NCBI GenBank assembly: GCA_036898135.1
Contig: CM072515.1
Coordinates: 53,200,736-53,264,735 of the forward strand
DNA length: 64,000 bases
From: Oncomelania hupensis
Taxonomy: Eukaryota > Mollusca > Gastropoda > Littorinimorpha > Pomatiopsidae
Direction: 5' to 3'
A model generated the notes under the pieces. It searched no databases. It saw only the letters and a program-made list of their open reading frames with translations, and was not told the DNA's origin. Positions 33,166 to 44,953 of the stretch are shown here, in pieces (position 1 is the stretch's first letter; the number at the start of each line of letters is the position of its first letter). A program made the position numbers and the translations under genes.

Positions 33166-33708
33166 TTACATTACATGATTATTGCTTTAGGTCCAGCGGA
33201 CTCTTCTGAGCCAAATCAGGACCGGACAACCCCTGATCCGCATACAAGATCTGCTGAAACAACCCTAGTGGTAAAACTGAAAGCTCTCCACCAGCCAGTC
33301 ACTTTACAATAAAGACATCCCACGCAGGGGACGCTGAGGCTGTACACTAATTTATCGAACCCCCGTTTACAAAACAAAATAGAATATAAACATGATAAAA
33401 TGTTAAAACAAAACACATACATATATAATGCCTACATTGCTAAATAATAATATCATAGAAAGCCCTAGTGACCATTTGGCAGAAAGCATCCAATATCCCC
33501 AAGCTGACCCCATATACAAACGAGGAGAGAGTTTTCAAGAAAAAGGTAGGTAACTGGTCTAGCGAAGAAGACAGTAGATTGATAGAACAGAGTAGGAATG
33601 AGAAAGAACAAGAAGAAAGACAGCAACAGAGGGAATTTAAAGCACTAAATTTCTAGAAAGTGGGGATGCTATTATTTATACAGAAACCCCCGGTACCCCC
33701 ACGGGGGA
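33166..33708 (-). mobile_element. UA retroelement, complete-looking copy
   Basis: (TTACA)n tail, GCTTTAGGTCCAGCGGACTC at the 3' end, and CCCCCGGTACCCCCACGGGG at the 5' end. On the minus strand a TATAAATA box is just inside the 5' end. With 10027-10641 this defines the element. Confidence 0.75.
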
Positions 33709-34180
33709 ACCCTTGATCTTAGGATGACCTTGACATTCATAGGACCTCTCAAGCTTATGCATGATTAAATTTATAAACCAATGTTATAGAACTTATACGC
33801 AATGTTGGTGAATTATAGAATCATTCCACTTTACTTTTGACCATTTTGACTAACATTTATTGATCCTGTTAACTTGACCTTAAAGTAAGATCATGCAATC
33901 CCAGATAAATATTTTAGTTATTGTGGATATGCAATCCCAAATATATAAATAATATGTTTGTTTGTTTTTTTAAAATAGTTTTAATTAATTAATTAATTAT
34001 TTTTCTTTTAGCTATTGTCAATTGTGGATACATTATCCTACCATGTTTGGTTGTGAAATAGGTTCAGAGTAATTAGCTACGTTAAAGTTTTTTAACAGAT
34101 GCATGGACAGACAGACAAACGTCAATTTATTTTGGATATCATTTCTATACTATTTAGGACTCATTTCACTTTTTGTAGGG

Positions 34181-34182
34181 GG

Positions 34183-34218
<36 letters not shown>

Positions 34219-34230
34219 AAGAGAGAGGAG
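34181..34230. repeat. (GA)n microsatellite
   Basis: GA repeats with AAAG interruptions. Confidence 0.95.
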
Positions 34231-34312
34231 GGGGTTGGGAGAGGGGCAAGTACATGGGCTCAATTTAAACAAACGAAACATCATTCTACCATTATAAGCA
34301 CACAATCTGAAC

Positions 34313-34436
34313 TGTGTGTGTGTGTGTGTGTGTGTGTGTTTATCCACCTCCCTCCCACCAGCGCTGCGATCATGCCCGTCGGCGTGGAGATATTTACGCG
34401 CTTTATAAATTATTCATTCATTCATTCATTAATTAT
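34313..34436 (+). repeat. (TG)n followed by a SINE/L2-type 3' end
   Basis: TG repeats to 34339; then a 95-bp piece ending TTTACGCGCTTTATAAATTA and (TTCA)n, a tail common to L2-mobilised SINEs. Confidence 0.55.
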
Positions 34437-34524
34437 AACACAATGATGATGTCCACTTGTACCGCACGTGTATCTATCCCAAAAAGAATAGATACAAGAG
34501 TTTGGTGTACATTACATAACACAA

Positions 34525-35225
34525 TTATTGCACCAGCCAGTCACTTTACAATAAAGACATCCCACGCAGGGGACACTGATTTATCGAACGCCCGTTTACA
34601 AAAACAAAATAGAATATAAACATCATTATAAAATATCAACAAAACACATACATATAAAAGTTTTCAAGAAAAAATGTAGGTGACTGGTCTACGAAGAAGA
34701 AGATAGTATAGTAGACTGATAGAGCAGAGTAGGAATGAGAAAGAACAACGGAGAAAGACAGCAACAGTGGGAACTTAAAGCACTAAATTTTCAGAAAGTG
34801 GGGATACTATTTATACTGAAACACCCGGCACCCCCACGGGGACAAGACTCCTTGTTTGTGTATGAGGTCTGTTGGATCAGCTTAGGAATATTGGACGCTT
34901 TCTGCCAGGTGGTCACTAGGGCTTCCTATGATGTTATTATTTAACAATGTAGGCATTTTATATGTATGTGTTTTGTTGATAATTTATAATGATGTTTGTA
35001 TTCTATTTTGTTTTTGTAAACGGGGGTTCGATAAGTTGGGGTGAAGCCTCCGCCGTCCCCTGCGTGGGATGTCTTTATTGTAAAGTGACTGGCTGGTGGA
35101 GAGCTTTCGGTTTTACCACTAGGATTGTTTCAGCAGATCTTTTATGCGGATCGGGGGTTGTCCGGTCCTGATTTGGCTCAGAAGAGTCCGCTGGACCTAA
35201 AGCAATAATAATGTAATGTAATGTA
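34525..35225. mobile_element. Two UA copies in inverted orientation
   Basis: A minus-strand copy (34525-34845) meets a plus-strand copy (34850-35225) at their GGGG-rich 5' ends, head to head. The plus copy ends GCTGGACCTAAAGCAATAAT and (ATGTA)n. Each is partly deleted. The pair makes an imperfect inverted repeat of several hundred bp. Confidence 0.75.
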
Positions 35226-35251
35226 ATAACAAAGCCTCAAAGGACACTCAC

Positions 35252-35872
35252 TCAAGATGACATTGCAAAGTGATTTGGCTGCCAGGTTTTGCCAGGCTCA
35301 GGTGCCAATGTATGGGTCCACATCAAGGAGAGAGGTCTATGGGCTTCTGAAGCAAAGCATGAACCAAACTTGGTTGTCAAAATTTTGGCGACCTCATCTT
35401 GGGGGCCATTTACTGTTGGGTACACGCTGTATATTGTTCTTTCGACCACACAGCACAGTGCCATCAGGCACCAAGCAGAGGAATATCTTCCATTAGTTGC
35501 ACAGCCAAGCAGGGATTCAATGTAATCTTCAGATATAATGTGGATGTCCTGGATGTTGTTATACATTTTCTTCATCAAGTCTTCCTCTGTGGCCATCTTC
35601 AGGCATGTGAGATATCGAAGCTGGTGGCATGCTTCTTCTCCACCGGTCATTAAAAGTGACACACAGTTAAAAAGGCAGTTGCTATCACCACTGGAATGCA
35701 GCGGTTTCCCACAAGCTATGGCATACTTCTCTAAATATGTTTCAGCCATGCGGTCCTTTGGAAGATTATCTAATATTTGCCACTTACAGTGTGTTTTGAA
35801 AGTGGTGGCTGTATGGAATAAAACCTCCCTTGAAGCAACTGATTGGATTTTACTTATGCCTTTTGTGGAAGC
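35252..35872 (-). CDS. OTU/vertnin-like domain exon
   Basis: Open from a splice-acceptor-like GATTTCAG at 35873 to a TGA at 35254-35252. Sequence order: TFKTHCKWQILDNLPKDRMA, then the active-site-like GDSNCLFNCVSLL (OTU cysteine proteases have GDGNCLF), ELR-like HQLRYLTCLKMA, YSSAWCLMALCCVVERTIYS and finally WQPNHFAMSS, where the His of PNHF fits the OTU catalytic His. Known relatives include OTU deubiquitinases and vertnin-like proteins; which activity remains is unknown. It starts about 550 bp from the divergent plus-strand zinc-finger gene. Upstream exons, if any, are not recognised. It may be spliced to the FLYWCH exon to its left, but the TGA at the end argues for a separate product. Confidence 0.65.
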   Translation of the reverse strand, partial: ASTKGISKIQSVASREVLFHTATTFKTHCKWQILDNLPKDRMAETYLEKYAIACGKPLHSSGDSNCLFNCVSLLMTGGEEACHQLRYLTCLKMATEEDLMKKMYNNIQDIHIISEDYIESLLGCATNGRYSSAWCLMALCCVVERTIYSVYPTVNGPQDEVAKILTTKFGSCFASEAHRPLSLMWTHTLAPEPGKTWQPNHFAMSS

Positions 35873-36099
35873 CTGAAATCAATCCAAATGATCCATGTAC
35901 AATTGTATAAGTATTTTTAAAGTAATTGTACATTTAATTATACTAAATATAGACTGCCTTTTAAAATAAATATACTATGCAGATTGTATATATCCATGCA
36001 CTATTTGTACAATTAAAAGTAAATAAAATGTGCAGATTTTGTTTACAATATATGGTTATATACTGAATGACAAAAGAATTCACAGCCTGTGACTCAACA

Positions 36100-36325
36100 T
36101 GAAAGTCAAGGGAAGTAATACCTTACACCGGAAGTTTAATTTTAAAAAACACAATCTCTTCACCATCATAATTTTCTTTGCTAGCATTTTACAAAGTCAA
36201 CTGACGCAAAATAAGTTTTCAGAAAGCTATTATAAATATAATGATGCTTACCTGTAATAACGTCTTATACCAAAAATGAATATAACAAGCAGCAACTTCA
36301 AAGAAATATTTCTGGCTACATTGTA
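36100..36325. promoter_or_regulatory. Upstream block X2 between two divergent genes
   Basis: Direct-repeat partner of 24322-24545. It lies between the minus OTU-like exon and the plus zinc-finger start and includes TACACCGGAAGT (ETS-like). Its position suits a bidirectional promoter; a dispersed repeat is the alternative. Confidence 0.45.
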
Positions 36326-36416
36326 GTGACCTTGACCTTGGCACAAACCGGTCTTGTATCGTTGCTTTGCACGTTGAGCTTTACATTGAATAGGCTATTC
36401 CTTACATTGCTCTGTA

Positions 36417-36519
36417 ATGGAGGACGAAGACGAAGTGCTGTCAGAGGTGAAGCTGGAGATTGACATTGCTGAGGAACCAATGGTAGACTGGATGAGATTG
36501 CAAGCGTGGCATGCGCAAG
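36417..36519 (+). CDS. Zinc-finger paralogue exon 1
   Basis: The ATG at 36417 gives MEDEDEVLSEVKLEIDIAEE, then PMVDWMRLQAWHAQ, ending CAAG|GTGAGT in phase 1. It is paralogous to 24171-24276 on the other strand, one codon shorter. The following intron is 11.6 kb, filled by nested transposons, and the next exon (48128) continues in frame (G + AA = Glu). The 5' flank TTGCTTTGCACGTTGAG also matches the other gene's 5' UTR. Confidence 0.88.
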
Positions 36520-36534
36520 GTGAGTTGGACCGCC

Positions 36535-37035
36535 ATCCGTAATAAGTAGTAGTACTAGTAGTAGTAGTAGTGTAGGGGACTAGATCATGGTGATCATTAA
36601 GCCTTACGGCTTATTTAATGTCCCATCTTTAGCACATATATTTCAGGTCTGATTTAAGCCGGCTCAAGACGCTCAACTATCAAAATCGTATTTTATAGAT
36701 TTTAAAATTTCTTGTTCATGAAAATTTTTGAAACTGTTTAAAGTTTTTGCCTGTTTAATATTTTGTGGAAGTTTGTTCCATAGAGGTGCAACTCTATTAC
36801 TAAAAGTATGTTTTTGAAAATTAGTACGGCTATATAGATGCTTAATAAATAATTTGTTAACAGAGTTTCTTGTTATATATCAAATTTGTTTAGTTAAAAA
36901 AATTTGTTAGTATCTAAATCATCAATGTTATTTAAAATTTTATAAGCTTGTATTAGGTCTCCTCTCATACAAGTTCTGGCTTTTAGGCTTGGCAGACATA
37001 ATGATTCCAGTCTGTCTCCTGTAAGAAATATCTTT
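36535..37035 (-). mobile_element. CR1-like LINE 3' fragment with (TAG)n tail
   Basis: A reverse-strand C-terminal piece (RGDLIQAYKILNNIDDLDT) and 3' UTR (ATTAAATAAGCCGTAAGGC) ending in TAG repeats. Same family type as 21524-24165, inserted just after exon 1 of the plus gene. Confidence 0.75.
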
Positions 37036-37098
37036 CAGTCCTGGAACCATTTTATTTCACTAAATATGCCAATATGGAAAGTAACATTTTACAACAAA

Positions 37099-37132
37099 CG
37101 TTTCGGCGGCGGGACGATTCGGCGTCACACCC
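37099..37132. repeat. Displaced copy of the GTTTCGGCGGCGGGACG motif
   Basis: A 34-bp match to 24745-24795, including the CACACCCT ending, minus one internal unit. Confidence 0.75.
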
Positions 37133-38197
37133 TACAAAGAGCAAATTCCAGAGCACGATGTTGTGCAGTGCAACGATTACAATTTATACTGGTTAACTTA
37201 AATGCACTAGTTTGGGCAAACTTGAGATTTCTTTCCTGGTCGGTACTAGTAGCGGCGAGAACATTCAGTGGCTCTGTCGCACTGGTGAAGAGGGAAAGGG
37301 ACATAGAAACTGTAACTTAGAGCTGAAAATTGATGCTTTGATCAAAAAGATTGAAAGCATGGAGCAGAGGCTGATAAAGTTGGAGTCAGTATACACAAGT
37401 GTTTCTCTTGAAGAGAAGATAGAAAAAGCAGTTGAGAGAAAGTTGGCGGAGGCACAGGATGAGCACGCTGAGGTGGAGAAAAGAAAGCTCAACGTGATGG
37501 TGATGGGGTTGTTAGAAAGCGACAAGTAGGCGGAAGAAAATAAGTTGAAAGATGATCTGTCATGCTGAAAAGCATAATAGCGAAGATGGATTCAAGTCTC
37601 GCGGATGAGACTCTTGTAGACCTAGGCCGTCTGCGCTCAAACGCTCCCGGCAGGCCACGCCCGTTAAAATTTAAAGTTAAAAATGAGGCAGCAAAATCAA
37701 GCATTTTGAGAGGTTCCTTCAACCTGAACAAAGGGGTTGAACATAACAAGAGGGTTTTCTTTAATCAAGACTTCACTCCAAAACAAAGACAAAAACAGAA
37801 CTGAAAGAACAGCTTGAACAAAAAAAGAAAGACACAGGGGAACAGGACTGGATGATTAGAAATGGAAGGATAGTGAAGAGGAATCAGCTACAGGGTAAAG
37901 ACATAGGGCAGGGAAGGGGGGAGGAGAGAAGGGGAGGTGGGATGCAAATTATACAAAACAATGACTTGACAGTCAGTCACACTGTACATAGTTTTACACA
38001 ATACAAAGATTGCATAGATTGTAAGGATTTTAATTTTAGTATTAAGCTCAAATGTGTTCAAAACTGCACTGTCCTAGATTCAAATCTTGACAGTCTTTTA
38101 AATAAGGAAATTCTTATAGAGAAAAGGAATGTTAGTGTTATTGCTCTTACTGAAATAATTGTTAGAAATGAATCAGGTGTTCGTGAAGCAGAATAAT

Positions 38198-38966
38198 CAG
38201 GGCTGAGCTTTAACGTTCGCCAACTCGCCAATGGCCCCTAAAAATAGTGTGTGGCGAGGTCAATTTGGGGTACCATTCGCCCGGCTGGCGACTTGAAAAT
38301 ACCGCCAGTGGTAGAGATTCTGTACCTGTACACGGACTTTTGACTTGCAATGTAAAACAAAACACGCGCCAACCGCTTCTGCAGTCAGCACCGGAGACCC
38401 GTTCCGATGCATGCTAGGAAGTTAGATAACGCTAGCAAAGCGAGGGATTTGCGAAGTAAAAACAGCCTTTTCTCGCGAGACTTACTTCTTTCCCTCGCCG
38501 CGAAACGCTACTGCCCTGCGAGATCCTAGCCTTCTTGCTTCCTTGCGTGTATCGGAACGAGTCTCTGACTTCCTTGATGAGTCACGCGAGACTTGCCGTA
38601 CTTTCGACATTCCCCATTCTCATTGTTTTGTCAATCTCGAACGATGTGGCACTTTTTAAGCGGTGTCTCGAAGCCTCCAGCAAAAAAAATAAAGTCCGAA
38701 GAAGAAGAAAAAACAGCTGAAGAAGGCACACCCAAGCTCCTTCAAGTTTTGGAACATTGAGGAGGAGGATGTCATGATGAATAAATTATACAGTGCTTGT
38801 TTTAAAAAATGAAACAGTGTTGTTGAAATTTATCTTGTTTATTAGCTGCAATAGTTATACAGTTTAAAAAAATGACCGTGCTTTCAATCAAGGGGTCTGG
38901 CAACCTGAGAAATATTTTGGCAACTTCAACTTCCCAGGTTAGGAGCCCGGCTGGCTCCTTAGCCTG
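38198..38966 (+). mobile_element. hAT-like nonautonomous element (about 769 bp)
   Basis: Ends CAGGGCTGAGC and CTCCTTAGCCTG are roughly inverted, and sequence continues across it as a CR1 endonuclease. A short frame from an ATG near 38646 (HFLSGVSKPPAKKIKSEEEE) looks like a transposase N terminus. The target duplication is not clear. Confidence 0.5.
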
Positions 38967-39425
38967 GCTTAATATACCAGTATTTGTGTGCTTTATGAAT
39001 GAAAACCCAAAACTGGGTGTTGTACTATATTATTAGAGAAGACCTGTATCATCAGGCATGTGGTAAACTAAATACATTGAAGAATGGACTTGGTGTCATT
39101 TTAAGAATAAAAATGGTCACAGCGTGCTGTTGGGATGTGTGTACAAATATCCAAACTCGTCTGAGGAAAATATTGGTAAATTAATGGATATATATTGGTA
39201 TCTGATCAAATCAAACACTTCGACCATATATCATATGCATCATGGAAGACTTCAATTTTCCCACAATTGACTGGGAAAGTGGGGTTGCCAGCACTAGAGA
39301 GCAGCAGTTGAATATATTAGGGGTGCGTATTTCTTTAAAATGGTGAGTAAACCAACAAGGAGGAGAGAAGGGCAGAAACCCAGTCTTTTAGATCTGGTTT
39401 TAGTAAATGATGCAGAAGTTATTTA

Positions 39426-40396
39426 GAGGGGTGCCACTCTGCTGGAATGCCATTTTTTACAAATCAATTTCGCTGGCACTGAAATATGGAAAAGCAACGA
39501 TTTTTTTTAAACAGATTGTTTTTCAAGGAACGAAATTTTTGTAACAGATCGCGTTCAACTTCCAATCCGACTTTTCTTTCGCATTCGGTTGTGTTCCTTG
39601 CCCGATCCACGTTTTAGAACCGCAAGTTACCGCATGCTATTTCGATCAACACGAAGGAGTGAAAGCAACAGTGGATTGGTGAAGCGAGAAAATCCAACAA
39701 TGCCGTACATTTCGAACCATAAAGAAGACGCTGTGAGACTGGTGGAGAAAGGAGTGAGGAATAAATGGCGATGGGAGTGGCTTCAAGAAAAGGACACGAA
39801 CAACATAGCTTTCTGCACTTGGGTGAAAAAGTCCTTCAAGTATGGCACCAGCGGGAAGAAGAAACTAAGAGAGCACGCCGAACTTGCTAACCCTGTTGTG
39901 GCTCTGTTTGTTGCAGCCCTGCTGCTTGTTATGGATAGTAATATATAATAGTGATACAAAATTTTCTCTGTATTATAACCAGTTTGAACTGTCTAATCTG
40001 ATGATTACTTTTTTAAATTTTTAATTTAATTTAATGTGTGAAGTTCTGCTTAAAACTGTCAGCCAACTGGTCAAACCCTATTGAACTGTATGTGGACATT
40101 TCAACTGTGAGAGTAATTGCAACATGGGTCAAACCCTACTGAACTGAACTGCATGTGTGATCTTGAAACTGTCAAGACTAAATGAACTCTTCAATTAGGA
40201 GTGTAGTGGGACTGCTGGGTAAGTTTGCTTTCATTAATAAAATGTTTAAAGTGTTGATTTTTGGACATTCTTTTTTCTATGTAAAATGTACATTCATATT
40301 GCAGGAGAGCCTTCCAACCCCCCTGCATTCCCCGACGGGGCGTTGCCCTGGGCCCCCAACTTTCAGGTTTTTCATGTTTTCAGAGTGGCACCCCTG
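39426..40396 (+). mobile_element. hAT-like element with BED-type N-terminal remnant (971 bp)
   Basis: Perfect 15-bp TIRs AGGGGTGCCACTCTG and CAGAGTGGCACCCCT. Flanks GTTATTTA and GTATTTAT are near matches of an 8-bp duplication. The ORF at 39700-39948 (82 aa) has WRWEWLQEKDTNNIAFCTWV, then KKSFKYGTSGKKKLREHAEL, resembling a BED/TTF zinc finger (paired aromatic residues, Cys, His). The catalytic domain is absent, so mobility would need a transposase from elsewhere. Confidence 0.75.
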
Positions 40397-40433
40397 TATT
40401 TATAATATTGAACATTTGTGTCCACTGGGAAAA

Positions 40434-43400
40434 CGTTACCCTATGCCCTGTGGGTTCGGGCATTAAATAGAATAGACCCAACGTTTCCCGGCGTGTCGTA
40501 AGAGGCGACTAACAGGGGTGATGTTAGCACGGCATCACTGGGCGAAAGTCTTCTACACAGAAGTCACCGGCCAGGGTGGAGGAACCTCACGTTACTACTG
40601 GTTTAACGACCACGTGCTCAGGGCCAAGGCGAGCCACACTCACTGTATTCGTGGATTTCGGCTGTGACCAACAGCCGGGAGAGGATTGGGCACCGCCAGG
40701 TCTTTTTTGCCCAAGACACACTACATGATGACACTATCCACTAATTCCATACCGGATCGATCGTCGCCCGGCTCAAGGACCGCGCCTTCCGTTGGCCATC
40801 AGGACGGAGGTGTTAAGTATGCTACTGATGGACAATTTAGCAAGATCCGCACGAGAAATATCATCGTCATAGGAACCTGGAATGTCAGGACCCTAACTGC
40901 GGAAGGAAAATTAGAAGAACTGACCCACAAGCTGGACCATTATCGATGGAACGTTCTAGGCATCGGCAAACTGCGCTGGAAAGGCCTAGGTGAAACAACA
41001 ACAGACAAAGGCCACAAGCTCTATTTCAGCGGTAAAGATGACAGGCACGAACACGGCGTTGGATTCTTGGTCTACAAGAACATTCTAGCCACTGTCATGG
41101 GTTGCCGCCCAGTCTCCAGTAGACTCATTACCATCCGCCTGAGAGCAGCCCCTTTCAACATCACCATCATCCAGGCCTATGCCCCAACATCAGACTGACG
41201 ACAGCGAAGTGGAGGATTTTTATGAAAATCTGCAGGCGGTTCTCGACCAAGAAGGACATAGTCATAGTGCAAGGCGACTGGAATGCCAAGGTTGGCCAAG
41301 ATGCGCACAACACCACAACTTAGGAGACACATGTGGACCCCACTGCAACAACGAGACAAATGGCAGGGGTCTGAGACTCTTGAAGGTTGCCAGATACAAC
41401 AATCTGGTACTGGCAAACACGCTTGGTCTCCACAAAAACTCCAGACGATGGACATGACACAGTCCAAGTGGGGAGCATCACAACCAAATAGATTACATCA
41501 TGGTCAGGACACACACTTTTCCTGGAGCAGACATAGGAAGTGACCACGATATCGTGATGTCTTTCTGGCTCCACTTAAAGAGAGTAAATACAGTAAAGTG
41601 CACTAGACTGAAGTTCGACTGCAAGACCCGGAGGTGGCAGAACTATTGCAGGCCACAATTGGAGGGAAATTTGAACCACTGCTCATTTTGGGGGCTGGTG
41701 AAGTAGATGTCAACACCATGACCACCACCTTCAACTCAGCTGTGACAGATGCCGCCACTGAGATCCTTGGCAAGCACCGACCAAAGAAGAAGCAGTGGAT
41801 CACACCTGAACTTTTGGATCTGTGTGATAAACGAAGAGAGATAAAAAAGAAAAAGAACACCTCACAGGGAGCTGATGTCTACTGAAAAATCAACAATGAC
41901 ATCCGAAAAGGCATGTGCACAGCAAAGGAGAACTGGATAGAAGATCAATGCCAGGAAATAGAGAACAGTCTGAACAAGAACAACAGCAAGAAGGCCTACC
42001 AGACTGTGAAGCGGCTGACAAGTGTCTAAACAACCCAAAGTCTCCACGATCCAAAACAAGTCTGGCATATGCCTTACAGAAGAACGAGAAGTCTTGGACA
42101 GATGGACAGAGTACTGCTCTGACCTTTACAACCATACACGGTGACCCAATGGAGACCCATCAGTTCTACCATGTCCCGAGAACAGAGAAGAAGAAGAAGA
42201 AATCCTCCCAATTCTCCGGGAAGAAGTTGAGGCAGCAGTGCAATCACTAAAGAAAGGGAAGTCGGCGGGAGTGGACAACATACCTGCGGAACTGCTACAA
42301 GCAGGAGGAGAAGCGATGATTGATGCCCTCACCATTATCTGTAACAAGATCTGGCAGAGTGGGGAGTGGCCTATACCATGGACCCAGTCGCTTGTCATCA
42401 CTCTTCCCAAAAAATGTCACCTTCAGGAGTGTGAAAATTACCGCACCATCAGCCTCATCAGCCATCCCAGCAAGGTCCTCCTGAAAATAATACTCAAAAG
42501 GTTGAAACCCCAAGCTGTACAAATCATAGCTGAAGAACAAGCAGGATTCAGGGCAGGGCGAAGTACCACTGAACAGATTTTCAACCTCAGAATAATCTGT
42601 GAGAAATACCTACAGCACCAACATCTATATCATGTGTTCATAGATGTCAAGAAGGCGTTTGACCGAGTCTGGCATGCAGCTCTATGGGCAACAATGAAAG
42701 TGTACAACATCAGCCCTAAAATTATTGAAGTCATCAAAAGCCTGTATGACAAGGCTACCAGTGCAGTCCTCCACAACAGCACCATCGGGAACTGGTTCAG
42801 AACAACAATCGGTGTGCGTCAAGGATGCCTACTCTTTCCAACACTCGTCAGCATCTTCCTAGAGCGCATGATGTCAGATGCTCTTGCAGATCTTGAAGCC
42901 ACAGTCAGCATAGGGGGTAGAGCAATCTCCGATCTTCCTTTTGCGGATGACATTGATGGATTGGCTGGAGAGGAACAAGAACTTGAACAGCTGGTACAGA
43001 GGCTTGACACCACCTCCAGAGCTTATGGAATGGAAATAAGTAACATACAATCAACACAAGCATTCAAAAAGGCCCTCAAAACCCACCTCTTCAAACTGCA
43101 TTATTCAGATAGATTTGTATCCCGCTGCCATTCTCTCATCTTTTGCCTATGTCTGATCCGTAAGTGTATACACGGCTGTAAATAAATATTTATACTGTTT
43201 TTCTTCCTGGGCCTAACCGGGCATATAAATAGCTGTGAATAGGTTTTTGCTATTCTACCTTCTGTCTTTTTGTCATTTGTGTACATAGTTGTAAATAGTC
43301 TATTTTTGTCTTTTTTGTAATTTATGTACATAGTTGTAAATAGTCTGCACCTTTACTGTCCCGTCTTTTGGTGTATTGTAGCAAAAGTGATGTTTCATCG

Positions 43401-44201
43401 AGTGCATGTATTTATATGTAATGACTATGTAAAGCGTGGTGAGTCTGGTCATAGGCCGGAGTACCCGCTATATAAAAATCCGTTATTATTATTAAATAAG
43501 TGCAGAGAAGACCAAAATGATGACCAACAACACCAATGGCATCAACACGGACATCAAAGTCCAAGGCCAATCCCTCAACACAGTGCATAGTTTCAAATAT
43601 TTAGGAGCCATTGTATCAGACAATGGGTCCCGACTGGAAGTCCTCTCCAGGATCGCACAAACAACTGCTGCCCTGACAAGGTTGAAGCCCATTTGGAAAG
43701 ACAGAACCATCAGTCTACATTCCAAAGTAATACTGCTGCGCTCCCTTGTCATCTCCATCTTCCTATATGCTTGCGAAGCATGGACCCTGACAGCAGATCT
43801 CCAACGAAGAATACAAAGCATGGAGATGAGGTGCTACAGAAGACTTCTGGGCATTTCCTATACCCAACACATCACCAACGATGAAGTCCGACAGACCATC
43901 ACACAAGCCATTGGACAACACGATGACCTGCTCACAGTGGTGAAGAAACGGAAACTCCGATGGTATGGCCGCGTCACCAGATCATCAGGCCTTGCAAAGA
44001 CCATTCTGCAAGGCACAGTGCAAGGAGGTAGAAGAAGAGGGAGACCGAAATAGAGGTGGGAGGACAATATTCGAGAATGGACTGGTTTGACACTGAGCGA
44101 AGCCATCAGGGCTGCTGAGGACAGAGAAAGATGGAGTATGCTGGTTAAACGATCATCTGTGGTACCCCTACGACCTCCGGGTTACGGGACAGGATAGGAT
44201 A
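40434..44201 (+). mobile_element. RTE-like LINE, nearly full length
   Basis: Inserted in the CR1 endonuclease, with flanks GGGAAAA (40427-40433) and GGGAATA (44202-44208). A 5' UTR of about 250 bp precedes the endonuclease (IIVIGTWNVRTLTAEGKLEE; AAPFNITIIQAYAPTSD). RT follows: GVDNIPAELLQAGGEAMID, AEEQAGFRAGRSTTEQIF, FDRVWHAALWATMKVYN, VRQGCLLFP and FADDIDGLAGEEQELEQL, then a C-terminal domain (EMRCYRRLLGISYTQHITND) and the 3' tail GGGACAGGATAGGATA. Frameshifts near 41190, 41640 and 42010 and an L2 insertion at 43042-43493 inactivate it. It is the reference for all other RTE pieces here. Confidence 0.88.
43042..43493 (+). mobile_element. L2-like LINE 3' end inserted in the RTE
   Basis: Flanked by perfect 8-bp duplications AAATAAGT (43034-43041 and 43494-43501). 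Encodes the end of an L2-type protein (TQAFKKALKTHLFKLHYSD) and a 3' UTR ending GTTATTATTATT. Matches the last 430 bp of 46545-47760. Confidence 0.93.
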
Positions 44202-44953
44202 GGGAATAAGTGACCATGATGTACTTGTATTTGATTTAAATGTTTTATAAAATAGTACAGAAATGGAAAAATAGTGAACATTTTATTACAAGAAAGGAAA
44301 CTATAATAATTTAAGGCAAACTTTAAGAGCAGTTGATTGGAATAAAATAAAAGAATAAAATGTGGAAGATAAAAAAATAACATTTTATTAGCTATGGAAA
44401 AACATGTACCAAGGTCAAGAGGACAGTCAAAATCTACTTTAGTGCCTTTATGGTTTAAGAAATCGTGTTCAAAAAAGATAAAGAAAAAGCATAATCTATT
44501 ATAAAAAAAAAAAAAAAGTAAAAACTCAAGATGGTGTCGATTATCAACGGTATATAAAAGTAAGAAATGAATGCACAAGAGGGGTGAAAAAAGGCAAAAA
44601 TGAATCATGAATATAAAATTGCTCGTACATCTAAAGAAAACCCAAAGGTTTTGGGGAAATGCATTCAATCCAAGAAGAAAGTGTCTTCTGGCATCAGCTC
44701 CTTGAGGACAGAGGAAGGAGATATGGGCAGTCAGTGAGGAGAAAAAGGCAAATATTTTAAATGACTTTATCCAGTGTTTTTACAAAAGAAGTTTTAAAAA
44801 GCATACCTAAATTAGAGACTGGATCCAGATCAGATTGTGTATGTCTAAATGAAATTCTTATAACACCTAAAGCTGTGCATGAAAAACTAGATAAACTAGA
44901 CCCCTGTAAAGCATTTGGCCCTGATGGTATCCCGCCCCACACCAGCTCAATTC

